A DNA stretch of 6,517 nucleotides from an uncultured Bacteroidales bacterium (lineage in GTDB: Bacteria > Bacteroidota > Bacteroidia > Bacteroidales > F082): assembly GCA_946410535.1 (NCBI GenBank), contig CAMKAR010000125.1:1-6517 (forward strand). The letters are read 5' to 3'. This document shows positions 1 to 5,315 of this stretch, in pieces (within the stretch, counting starts at the first letter, position 1; the number at the start of each line of letters is the position of its first letter). The notes below the pieces were generated by a model that did no database searches, had not been told where the DNA came from, and saw only the letters and a list, made by a program, of their open reading frames with translations. Position numbers and translations under genes: made by a program.

Positions 1-286
1 TGCAGTCCCTGCAGCAGGTCATCAGCAAACCCATACGATCGTTGGGGTTGAGTTTCCAGTTTCTTGCGGCAATGTCGAGCAGCCAACCTTCTGGGATGAG
101 CCCGTCGAAAAAAGGAAATAGGGAAGACGAACGGTAAGGAAGATTTGTCAAAGGCAGGGTGAGGCTGATGGGCTCAGCGTTTGCCGATACCAAATACGCT
201 GCGTCATAGCAGAACAAGTATCCGTTCTCGTCTTCCGTAAGCAATCCAGCCTTCATATCTCGGTAATAAACTTCTGCTTTTCTCAT
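1..286 (-). CDS. HipA N-terminal-domain protein (HipS-like or HipA), 3' end beyond the window
   Basis: Ninety-five codons are visible from ATG at 286 down to the window edge. The protein begins MRKAEVYYRDMKAGLL and continues with a segment PISLTLPL, then FPFFDGLIPEGWLLDIAAR and DRMGLLMTCCRDC. This follows the order of the HipA N-terminal (HipA_N/couple_hipA) domain, where the equivalent E. coli segments are PLSLSLPL and FNFFDNLLPDS. In that family the domain is either the front of the HipA Ser/Thr kinase toxin or, in HipBST-type systems, a separate protein of about 100-110 residues (HipS) followed by a kinase (HipT). Many Bacteroidota carry the split form, but the edge cuts the gene before this can be decided. 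The start overlaps the hipB stop as ATGA, which points to translational coupling in one operon. The domain call is firm; full length versus split is open. Confidence 0.82.
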   Translation of the reverse strand, partial: MRKAEVYYRDMKAGLLTEDENGYLFCYDAAYLVSANAEPISLTLPLTNLPYRSSSLFPFFDGLIPEGWLLDIAARNWKLNPNDRMGLLMTCCRDC

Positions 287-507
287 GGTTCAACGCTACC
301 TCTCTCTTGTTCGACAACTCCTAACTCTTTCCCAAAAAGAGCCAACACGTTGTTTACCTTATCCATACGCAAGGTTTTCTTTCCTTGCTCCAAGTCTCTG
401 ACGAAACGAAGTCCCACACCGGATTTATAGGACAAGTCTTCTTGCGTTAGCCCATATTGTTTCCGCAGTAGTTTCACTTGTTGCGACAATCTGGTTTTTT
501 CTGCCAT
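283..507 (-). CDS. hipB: HipB-like XRE-family HTH regulator / antitoxin
   Basis: This is a 74-residue protein that is almost entirely a Cro/C1-type helix-turn-helix domain. The segment LRKQYGLTQEDLSYKSGVG (about residues 14-32) supplies helix 2, the turn and the start of the recognition helix. RFVRDLEQGKKTLRMDKV (about 34-51) and the closing helix VLALFGKELGVV follow. The pattern and size match HipB-type antitoxins, which dimerise, bind operator DNA and repress their own hip operon while helping to restrain HipA. The 4-base overlap with a HipA_N gene supports that role strongly. ATG at 507 is the only sensible start; the region before it has no good Shine-Dalgarno, as usual in Bacteroidota. 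A -7 box lies about 40 bases upstream. The symbol rests on domain and context, because small HTH proteins are hard to tell apart by sequence alone. Confidence 0.85.
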   Translation of the reverse strand: MAEKTRLSQQVKLLRKQYGLTQEDLSYKSGVGLRFVRDLEQGKKTLRMDKVNNVLALFGKELGVVEQERGSVEP

Positions 508-547
508 AATGAATCAATTTTAACTACGTTGAATCTTTAATTTGCCG

Positions 548-555
548 CAAAAATA
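548..555 (-). promoter_or_regulatory. Predicted hipB -7 promoter box
   Basis: Read on the minus strand, the bases are TATTTTTG, a perfect match to the Bacteroidales -7 consensus TAnnTTTG. Transcription would start near 541-544, giving a leader of roughly 35 bases before the hipB ATG. No clear TTTG -33 element sits at the usual 19-21 base distance, so the promoter may be intrinsically weak. Prediction only. Confidence 0.5.
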
Positions 556-611
556 ATGATTCATCTTAAATTTTACATCTTTTCAGGTATAATTTTATAT
601 TAAGTCAGTAA

Positions 612-635
612 TTTTATACCCGAAATAATATAAAA
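612..635. promoter_or_regulatory. Second, degenerate operator-like palindrome upstream of hipB
   Basis: TTTTATA (612-618) and TATAAAA (629-635) form 7-base inverted arms. The 18 bases from 615 to 632 (TATACCCGAAATAATATA) match 14 of 18 positions of the core of the palindrome at 656-673 (TATATCCGAACGGATATA). The two cores are offset by 41 bp, close to four helical turns, so proteins bound to both would face the same side. This looks like a weaker second site for the same regulator. Confidence 0.42.
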
Positions 636-652
636 CTATCAAAATCGATGAT

Positions 653-676
653 AATTATATCCGAACGGATATAATT
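653..676. promoter_or_regulatory. Palindrome with TATCC/GGATA half-sites: candidate HipB operator and/or recG 3' hairpin
   Basis: Arms AATTATATCCG and CGGATATAATT are perfect 11-base inverted repeats around a central AA. The core TATCC-GAAC-GGATA uses the same half-sites as the E. coli HipB operator, whose consensus is TATCC-N8-GGATA, but here the spacer is four bases. The palindrome touches the recG stop codon (677-679), so in the recG transcript it could also fold as a 3' hairpin with a GUUC loop; no U-tract follows it. It lies about 100 bp upstream of the predicted hipB promoter. Confidence 0.5.
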
Positions 677-2782
677 TTACCCCACCTGACTCCAATCGAA
701 CGTCTGGGCAAACAATTCCCGATAGTGCTCGCGGAGCATCCGGTTTTCGGGCTTGATGAGCTTGGGGTCGTCGGCCAAAAGACGAATGGCGGCCTCGCGC
801 ACTTGAGGGATTAATGGGCCGTCTTTCTGCAAGTCGCCAATCATCATCTCGATTTGTCCCGACTGGCGTGTGCCGCCGGTCTCTCCTGGACCGCGCAATT
901 CGAGGTCGACTTCGGCGATTTCGAAGCCGTCGTTGGTGCTGCACATGGTCTTCATGCGGGTCTTGCCGTCGTTGGTCAGCTTGTGGTCGGTAACGAGGAT
1001 GCAATACGACTGGTCGGCGCCGCGCCCCACGCGACCGCGCAATTGGTGCAGCTGCGACAGCCCAAAACGATTAGCATTTTCAATAATCATCACCGTGGCA
1101 TTGGGCACGTTCACACCCACCTCAATGACCGTCGTGGCCACCATGATTTGTGCGTTCCTATTAATGAAACGCTGCATCTCGAAGTCCTTGTCCTCGGCAG
1201 TCAAACGGCCATGGCACACGCAGAGCTTGTATTGCGGCTCGGGAAAGTCGTGCAACAGGGCTTCGTAACCCTCCTGAAGCGCAATCATATCCGTGTTCTC
1301 CGACTCCTTGATGCAGGGATAAACCACATAAATCTGCCGCCCGAGCGCGATTTGCTGCTTCATGAACATCATGATGCGGTAGCGGTCGTCGCTGTAGATG
1401 TGATAGGTCTGCACGGGCTTCCTCCCAGGCGGCAACTCATCGATTTTCGAGACATCGAGGTCGCCGTATTGCGTCATGGCAAGGGTGCGCGGGATGGGTG
1501 TGGCGGTCATCACGAGGGTGTGTGGCGGCACTTCGGTCTTTTCGTAGAACTTCGCCCTTTGCTCCACGCCAAAACGGTGCTGCTCGTCGATGATGGCCAA
1601 GCCCAAGTTTTTGAAAACCACCTTGCTTTCAATCAGCGCATGGGTGCCTACCACGATTTGCATCGTGCCGTCGGCTAGGCCCGCATAGATTTTCCTTCGC
1701 TCCGCGATTTTGGTGGAACCCGTCAGCAGGGCGAAGTTGATGTCCATGTTCTTCAGCTGTTCTTGAAGCGTGGCAAAATGCTGTGTGGCAAGGATTTCCG
1801 TTGGGGCCATCAGGCAGGCTTGGAAGCCGTTGTCCAAGGCCAAGAGCATCACCATCAGGGCGACGATGGTCTTGCCGCTGCCCACATCGCCTTGCAGCAG
1901 GCGATTCATTTGGTGGCCCGAGCCTAAGTCTTTCCGGATTTCCTTGATGACGCGCTTTTGGGCATTGGTGAGCGGGAAAGGCAGATGATGGCTGTAGAAG
2001 TCGTTGAAATAGTCGCCTACTACGCTGAAAACATGCCCTTTGATAGCCTGCTCGCGGTGCATCTTGTTGCGCAACAGCTTGAGTTGGAAGAAGAAATGCT
2101 CTTCGTATTTCAGTCGGCGCGTGGCCTGCTGGATTTCGACATTGTTGGCCGGCAGGTGGATTTGGTAATAGGCATAGCGGCGGGGAATAAGTTGTTCCTG
2201 CTCGATGAGTGTGCGCGGTAGCGTTTCGGGAATATACTCAAAAACCTGCTGGAGAATGAGTTTCTGCAACTTGGCGATGGTGCGCGTGCCGAGGCCGTTG
2301 TCCTTCATACGCTCCGTGGTGTTGTAAACGCCTTGCAAGCCTTCGCCAATGAGCGGGTCCTGCAGATTGTATTCCTCGATTTCGGGGTGGACGAAGTTGT
2401 AGTTGTGGTTGAACTCTGAGGCCTTGCCGAAAAGCACATACTTCACGCCAGGCTTGAATCGGTTCTTGAGCCATTTCAGGCCGCGAAACCACACCACTTC
2501 GATGCTGCCTGTCTCGTCGCTGAAAACGCCTGTGGCACGTGTGGCCCTTGGTGCGCCAATCATCTTGATATTGGAGATGGTGCCGACCAACTGATAGTAC
2601 ACGGAATCGTCGTTGATATAGGCTACCTTCTGGATTTGGCTGCGGTCGATGTAGCGGAACGGAATCTGGTTGAGCATGTCCTGGTAGGTGAACACGCCCA
2701 TTTCCTTCTTCAGGACTTCGGCCTTCTTCGGCCCTACGCCTTTCAGATAGGCGATGTTCGTATGCAGGAGGTTCAGTTCCAT
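677..2782 (-). CDS. recG: ATP-dependent DNA helicase RecG
   Basis: This 701-residue protein (E. coli RecG is 693) remodels stalled replication forks and Holliday junctions. Visible parts, in order: a helix-hairpin-helix-like start LKGVGPKKAEVL (about 13-24); the wedge/OB domain around residues 50-140; Walker A GDVGSGKT (298-305); motif Ia MAPTEILA; DEQH box (399-402); motif III TATPIPRTLA (426-435); motif V VATTVIEVGVNVPNA (548-562); motif VI QLHQLRGRVGRG (577-588); and the RecG C-terminal TRG signature GFEIAEVDLELRGPGETGGTRQSG-like region (619-642). I chose ATG at 2782. An in-frame start at 2830 would add 16 unlike residues and run into the tatD start. No motif is missing. The gene diverges from tatD and ends one base from a palindrome. 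Confidence 0.97.
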   Translation of the reverse strand: MELNLLHTNIAYLKGVGPKKAEVLKKEMGVFTYQDMLNQIPFRYIDRSQIQKVAYINDDSVYYQLVGTISNIKMIGAPRATRATGVFSDETGSIEVVWFRGLKWLKNRFKPGVKYVLFGKASEFNHNYNFVHPEIEEYNLQDPLIGEGLQGVYNTTERMKDNGLGTRTIAKLQKLILQQVFEYIPETLPRTLIEQEQLIPRRYAYYQIHLPANNVEIQQATRRLKYEEHFFFQLKLLRNKMHREQAIKGHVFSVVGDYFNDFYSHHLPFPLTNAQKRVIKEIRKDLGSGHQMNRLLQGDVGSGKTIVALMVMLLALDNGFQACLMAPTEILATQHFATLQEQLKNMDINFALLTGSTKIAERRKIYAGLADGTMQIVVGTHALIESKVVFKNLGLAIIDEQHRFGVEQRAKFYEKTEVPPHTLVMTATPIPRTLAMTQYGDLDVSKIDELPPGRKPVQTYHIYSDDRYRIMMFMKQQIALGRQIYVVYPCIKESENTDMIALQEGYEALLHDFPEPQYKLCVCHGRLTAEDKDFEMQRFINRNAQIMVATTVIEVGVNVPNATVMIIENANRFGLSQLHQLRGRVGRGADQSYCILVTDHKLTNDGKTRMKTMCSTNDGFEIAEVDLELRGPGETGGTRQSGQIEMMIGDLQKDGPLIPQVREAAIRLLADDPKLIKPENRMLREHYRELFAQTFDWSQVG

Positions 2783-2786
2783 GGGG

Positions 2787-2794
2787 CAAAGATA
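2787..2794 (-). promoter_or_regulatory. Predicted recG -7 promoter box
   Basis: On the minus strand the bases are TATCTTTG, a perfect TAnnTTTG. Only four C residues separate the box from the recG ATG at 2782. Since transcription normally begins a few bases after this box, the recG mRNA would start at or beside its start codon. No clear -33 TTTG is visible in the expected place. Confidence 0.55.
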
Positions 2795-2805
2795 GGTATT
2801 TTTTC

Positions 2806-2813
2806 TATTTTTG
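2806..2813 (+). promoter_or_regulatory. Predicted tatD -7 promoter box
   Basis: TATTTTTG is a perfect match to the Bacteroidales -7 consensus. It is followed by CGGC and then the ATG at 2818, so the transcript would be leaderless or almost so. The box sits 11 bp from the opposing recG box, so the two -33 regions would fall inside or next to the other gene's start codon. Confidence 0.55.
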
Positions 2814-2817
2814 CGGC

Positions 2818-3513
2818 ATGGAAGCTCCATTTATCAACATACATACGCATTCATTGCTCATAAATGATGGCCATATTCAAATAGTCAATCTAAACTTGAA
2901 CCGACCTTGCCCCGAGCAAGGCTATTACAGTTACGGCATCCATCCTTTGGATTTGTATGATGCTGATTTTCAAATCGATGAAGCCATTAGGTTACTGGAA
3001 GAGCGTTTGCAATCGCCCAATGTTCTTGCCCTCGGTGAAGCAGGTTTGGACAAGATGCACAAGGCGAGTTTTGAACGACAAATCGAACTTTTTGAGCGGC
3101 AAATCGAGCTTTCGGAAACCCTGAAAAAGCCGATGATTCTGCACGATGTGCGCAGCCATAACGAAATCATAGCCTTGCGGAAGAAGCACAGAGCCAAACA
3201 GCCGTGGATTTTGCACGGTTTCAACGGGACGGAACAGGATGCACAACAACTCATCGGGCAGGAAATTTATCTGTCCGTGGGCGAAAGCCTCATGCATCCC
3301 GAAAGAAAGATTTGCAAATCCCTCAAATTCATTGATTTGAGCCATCTCTTTCTCGAAACCGACATGGTGGAAATTGGCATTGAAAAGGTCTATGAGGCTG
3401 TGGCAAACTTGCTGGAAATGGACATTATTACTTTACAAAAGCAATTCTTTGCTAACTTTGCACGATTGTTTGATTCATCACAAAACACTCCAAATAATGC
3501 AAAACATTTATAA
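2818..3513 (+). CDS. tatD: TatD-family metal-dependent hydrolase (putative DNase)
   Basis: A 231-residue member of the TatD amidohydrolase-fold family, somewhat shorter than the usual 255-265. TatD enzymes are cytoplasmic metal-dependent hydrolases, several with 3'-5' exonuclease or DNase activity. All six usual metal ligands can be placed: H9 and H11 in NIHTH, E74 in LGEAGLDK (normally GEIGLD), H109 in PMILHDVRS, H133 in WILHGFNG, and D182 in FLETD. GIHP (40-43) and the C-terminal NFARLF (213-218) are also family marks. The segment after ETD (MVEIGIEKVYEAVANLL) is unlike the typical APYL-containing loop, as in a divergent Bacteroidota subgroup. The ATG at 2818 places HxH at the N-terminus as expected. 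tcdA lies downstream on the same strand. The family call is firm; the exact paralog (TatD, YcfH or YjjV type) is not, so the symbol is provisional. Confidence 0.88.
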   Translation: MEAPFINIHTHSLLINDGHIQIVNLNLNRPCPEQGYYSYGIHPLDLYDADFQIDEAIRLLEERLQSPNVLALGEAGLDKMHKASFERQIELFERQIELSETLKKPMILHDVRSHNEIIALRKKHRAKQPWILHGFNGTEQDAQQLIGQEIYLSVGESLMHPERKICKSLKFIDLSHLFLETDMVEIGIEKVYEAVANLLEMDIITLQKQFFANFARLFDSSQNTPNNAKHL

Positions 3514-3519
3514 ATGTTT
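3502..3519. repeat. 18-bp perfect palindrome across the tatD stop codon
   Basis: AAACATTTA followed directly by TAAATGTTT is a perfect palindrome with no spacer. It contains the tatD TAA stop (3511-3513). With no loop bases it is a poor RNA hairpin as it stands, and more like a dimeric protein-binding site or a chance AT-rich palindrome. It is the first in a run of three palindromic elements in the tatD-tcdA gap. Confidence 0.5.
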
Positions 3520-3527
3520 GGTGGCTC

Positions 3528-3540
3528 GCAACCGGGTTGC
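3528..3540 (+). other. Short GC-rich hairpin in the tatD-tcdA gap
   Basis: GCAACC (3528-3533) and GGTTGC (3535-3540) are perfect inverted arms around a single G. GGTG (3521-3524) and CGCC (3541-3544) can extend the stem across a bulge with one G-U pair. No T-tract follows directly. It stands immediately before a longer hairpin. Confidence 0.45.
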
Positions 3541-3544
3541 CGCC

Positions 3545-3571
3545 GGAAAGCGGGCCGGTTGGCCGCTTTCC
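3545..3571 (+). terminator. Strong hairpin in the tatD-tcdA gap (attenuator or terminator-like, no U-tract)
   Basis: GGAAAGCGG (3545-3553) pairs perfectly with CCGCTTTCC (3563-3571). CC (3555-3556) and GG (3561-3562) can continue the stem past one bulged G, leaving a GGTT loop. The stem is the most stable structure in the window by eye. The bases after it (CAACCAAAAAAGG) are A-rich rather than T-rich, so classical intrinsic termination on the plus strand is not well supported. It may instead protect the tatD 3' end or shape the tcdA leader. Confidence 0.4.
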
Positions 3572-3585
3572 CAACCAAAAAAGGA

Positions 3586-3612
3586 AGTTTTGCCAGTTTT
3601 GTTGGTTTTGTG
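3586..3612 (+). repeat. Three tandem 9-bp repeats (RGTTTTGNN) before tcdA
   Basis: AGTTTTGCC, AGTTTTGTT and GGTTTTGTG follow one another with no gaps, ending 15 bases before the tcdA ATG. The shared GTTTTG resembles the TTTG element of Bacteroidales promoters, but none of the copies has the TA at the right place for a full -7 box. It could be a weak promoter region or simple-sequence drift. Confidence 0.4.
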
Positions 3613-3627
3613 ACAAAAACGAACCCT

Positions 3628-4347
3628 ATGGAACACTGGCAAGACAGAACCCGCCTCTTGATTGGCGACGAAGGCATCAACTTATTGAAAAGCAAGCATG
3701 TGCTTGTGGTGGGATTAGGTGGCGTGGGGGCCTACGCCGCCGAGCAGTTGGCGCGTGCGGGCATTGGCCGCATGACCCTCGTCGATGGCGATGTGGTCAA
3801 CGTCACCAACCGCAACCGACAGCTTTTGGCCCTGAAAAGCACCCTCGGTCGCCCCAAGGCCGAAGTGATGGCCGACCGCCTGCGCGACATCAACCCTGAG
3901 ATTGAGTTGACCGTCCTTAACCAATACCTGAAAGACCAAGCCATCATCGACCTGATGGCGCAACCCTTTGATTATGTGATGGATGCCATCGACACGGTGG
4001 CGCCCAAGGTGTTTTTGCTCTACTATGCCAAGCAAAACAACCAGCGCATCGTGAGCAGCATGGGCGCTGGCGGCAAGTTCCATCCCGAAAGAATCGAAAT
4101 CGCGGACATTTCGAAGTCGAACCACTGCCGTTTGGCATTCTATATCCGCAAGCGCCTGCACCGCCTCGGCGTTTTCGATGGCATCAAGGTCGTTTTTTCA
4201 CCCGAACCCGTCGATGCTTCGGCCATTGTCACAGAAGGTGTTGAGGAACAAAACAAGGTCTCCAACGTGGGCACGATTGCCTACCTTCCCGCCGCCTTCG
4301 GCATTTTTTGCGCTTCGGTGGTGATTAATGATTTGCTTGGAAAATAG
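3628..4347 (+). CDS. tcdA: tRNA threonylcarbamoyladenosine dehydratase (TcdA/CsdL-like, ThiF/MoeB/E1 fold)
   Basis: A 239-residue E1-like adenylating enzyme. TcdA uses ATP to convert t6A at position 37 of ANN-decoding tRNAs into cyclic ct6A. The Rossmann/ThiF pattern is clear: VLVVGLGGVGAYAAEQLARAGIG (about 25-47), LVDGDVVNVTNRNRQ (51-65), GRPKAEVMADRLRDINP (74-90) with the lysine that normally contacts ATP, and FDYVMDAIDTVAPK (114-127). The later segments SMGAGGKFHPERI (144-156), RKRLHRLGV and VVFSPEP match the TcdA/YgdL subgroup rather than MoeB or ThiF, and the CxxC zinc pairs of those paralogs are not seen. I start it at ATG 3628 (MEHWQDRTRLLIG), the family's usual N-terminus; a 38-codon in-frame extension back to 3514 is low-complexity leader. 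It follows tatD on the same strand and may share its transcript. The partners CsdA and CsdE are not in view. Confidence 0.92.
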   Translation: MEHWQDRTRLLIGDEGINLLKSKHVLVVGLGGVGAYAAEQLARAGIGRMTLVDGDVVNVTNRNRQLLALKSTLGRPKAEVMADRLRDINPEIELTVLNQYLKDQAIIDLMAQPFDYVMDAIDTVAPKVFLLYYAKQNNQRIVSSMGAGGKFHPERIEIADISKSNHCRLAFYIRKRLHRLGVFDGIKVVFSPEPVDASAIVTEGVEEQNKVSNVGTIAYLPAAFGIFCASVVINDLLGK

Positions 4348-4362
4348 GGCACAAGACTGCGT

Positions 4363-4396
4363 GACGCGAGACACGGAACGAAAATAGTTTCGCGTC
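4363..4396. terminator. Candidate hairpin between convergent tcdA and the ATPase remnant
   Basis: GACGCGA (4363-4369) and TCGCGTC (4390-4396) are perfect 7-base inverted arms, extendable inward by a G-U and an A-U pair. A competing inner hairpin, CGAAA-ATAG-TTTCG (4379-4392), uses part of the same right arm. It begins 15 bases after the tcdA stop, in the gap where tcdA and the minus-strand remnant converge, so a terminator would be expected here. There is no T-tract on either side, so confidence is modest. Confidence 0.42.
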
Positions 4397-4427
4397 GACT
4401 GACAATATACAAAAAGAAGGTCCTCTT

Positions 4428-4469
4428 CATCCACTTCATCCATTCCCCACCCCGATTATCCATTTTGGA
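4428..4469 (+). repeat. 42-bp direct repeat, left copy
   Basis: Matches 5316-5357 in the same orientation at 37 of 42 bases with no gaps; the five mismatches all fall in an 11-base middle block. It opens with a doubled motif (CATCCACTT, CATCCATT) and ends in TTATCCATTTTGGA. In this copy the end also makes an inverted repeat, TATCCA-TTT-TGGATA (4457-4471). It lies 43 bases beyond the 3' end of the ATPase remnant and, with the right copy, brackets it. Confidence 0.8.
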
Positions 4470-4511
4470 TACGTCATTATTGGATACCTTAACTATTCTT
4501 TCGCCAGTCGT

Positions 4512-5139
4512 TTACCCCATGCGGAACAAATCATCCATAATGATGGATTGGTTAACGACACTAGAATGTTCGCCTTGGGCAATGCCCATCGTCGTTACCA
4601 TCACCAATTGAATACTATGTGTCTTGGTGTGCATTTTACTTTCAGAAAAAGCATCCATTTTGGTATTCAAGTCTACTTCATAGTCTGCGGATATGGTGTA
4701 TTTCCCCATTGTGAATTTCATTTCGCACACATAATCGTTACGACTTGCTTTGCTTTCCAACAATAAGTCAATCTGGGCACCCTTGCCTTCTGAGGTTTTC
4801 CCTCTCCAACAATAGTTTCTATCGATGGAAGCAATACGCAAAGCAGATTGAATTTGTGGCAAATGCTCAACACATAACAATTCAAAGGTGTCGCCGGCCC
4901 ATGTGTAGAAAGTCGGTGTCCTATGAAGCGAATTCCATGCTTTTCACTTTGACAGCCTTGCTGATTTCCGATTGGGTCATCCCATAAAACTGGCTTCCAA
5001 TGGCTTTCACAACATCCATGTATCTTTCTTTGCTGGAATAAAGCCCGGTGTACACATCCTTGAACTCCTGATGAATCTGTTCATCGGCAAAAAAGATTGT
5101 TTTCACTGCAAAAATACTGTTTTTCTGCAAAATAGACAC
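4512..5139 (-). pseudogene. Decayed AAA-family ATPase: C-terminal half only, with internal deletion and frameshift
   Basis: Two minus-strand reading frames line up with successive parts of one Bacteroidales ATP-binding protein type. The upstream piece (5139 down to about 4940) includes FFADEQIHQEFKDVYTGLY and GMTQSEISKAV, like the linker and winged-helix segment after the ATPase domain. A stop at 4921-4923 closes that frame. In another frame, homology resumes from about 4935 with AWNSLHRTPTFYTWAG and DTFELLCVEHLPQIQSAL, then GAQIDLLLES, VCEMKF and the C-terminal MDDLFRMG. The D...ExK layout (QIDLL, then CEMKF) is PDDEXK nuclease-like. By eye about 50-60 residues are missing at the joint, and the Walker A/B ATPase domain is absent altogether. 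I read it as a non-functional remnant. The family call (archaeal-type ATPase with DUF234-like tail) is from memory of conserved segments, without alignment. Confidence 0.75.
5109..5116 (-). promoter_or_regulatory. Promoter-like -7 box at the head of the remnant
   Basis: The minus strand reads TATTTTTG, a perfect TAnnTTTG, followed by CAG. A near-copy with one base fewer, TATTTTG then CAG, lies 18 bases further upstream (5134-5128), so the two form a short imperfect tandem repeat. It could still transcribe the ATPase remnant, or be the leftover of an older promoter. It falls inside the first codons of the 5139-4921 frame, so that frame's ATG at 5139 may not be a real start. Confidence 0.35.
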
Positions 5140-5157
5140 AAAAAGTTTACTTAAAAT

Positions 5158-5194
5158 TCAGCGAAAACAATGATTTTTTTCTTAATTTCGCTGA
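5158..5194. repeat. 9-bp inverted repeat with 19-bp spacer
   Basis: TCAGCGAAA (5158-5166) and TTTCGCTGA (5186-5194) are perfect inverted arms. The spacer holds a run of seven T. It lies just upstream of the ATPase remnant, between it and the right 42-bp repeat. It may be a stem-loop or a protein-binding dyad; its loop is too long and the following bases not T-rich enough for a typical terminator. Confidence 0.45.
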
Positions 5195-5315
5195 GTTTTA
5201 CACTGACTACGCACTGCAAAACACTAAAATGGCCGAAAAATGATTCTGAACATTTCCCATGTCACATCTTTCGACTTCTTCCAATACAATACTGCCAAAT
5301 TCCTCGCATTTTTTC

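Noticed and set aside
854..1678. 274-codon plus-strand open frame opposite recG
   Set aside because: It lies wholly inside recG, whose motifs are complete on the other strand. The translation is rich in H, V and L with no recognisable domain, as expected for an antisense shadow of a GC-rich gene.
2783..2830. RecG start at 2830 giving a 717-residue protein
   Set aside because: The 16 extra residues are unlike RecG, overlap the tatD start codon and cross the predicted recG promoter box, so ATG 2782 is preferred.
3521..3571. tRNA or riboswitch in the tatD-tcdA gap
   Set aside because: The hairpins do not form a cloverleaf, there is no T-loop GTTCRANNC sequence, and no known riboswitch core was recognised.
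3514..3627. N-terminal 38-codon extension of tcdA from ATG 3514
   Set aside because: The stretch encodes hairpin-derived sequence with no TcdA similarity, whereas MEHWQDRTRLLIG at 3628 is the usual family N-terminus. Kept only as a read-through idea.
4198..4463. 60-81-codon minus-strand frames opposite and beyond the tcdA 3' end
   Set aside because: They overlap the conserved C-terminus of tcdA and the intergenic hairpin, and show no domain or start signal.
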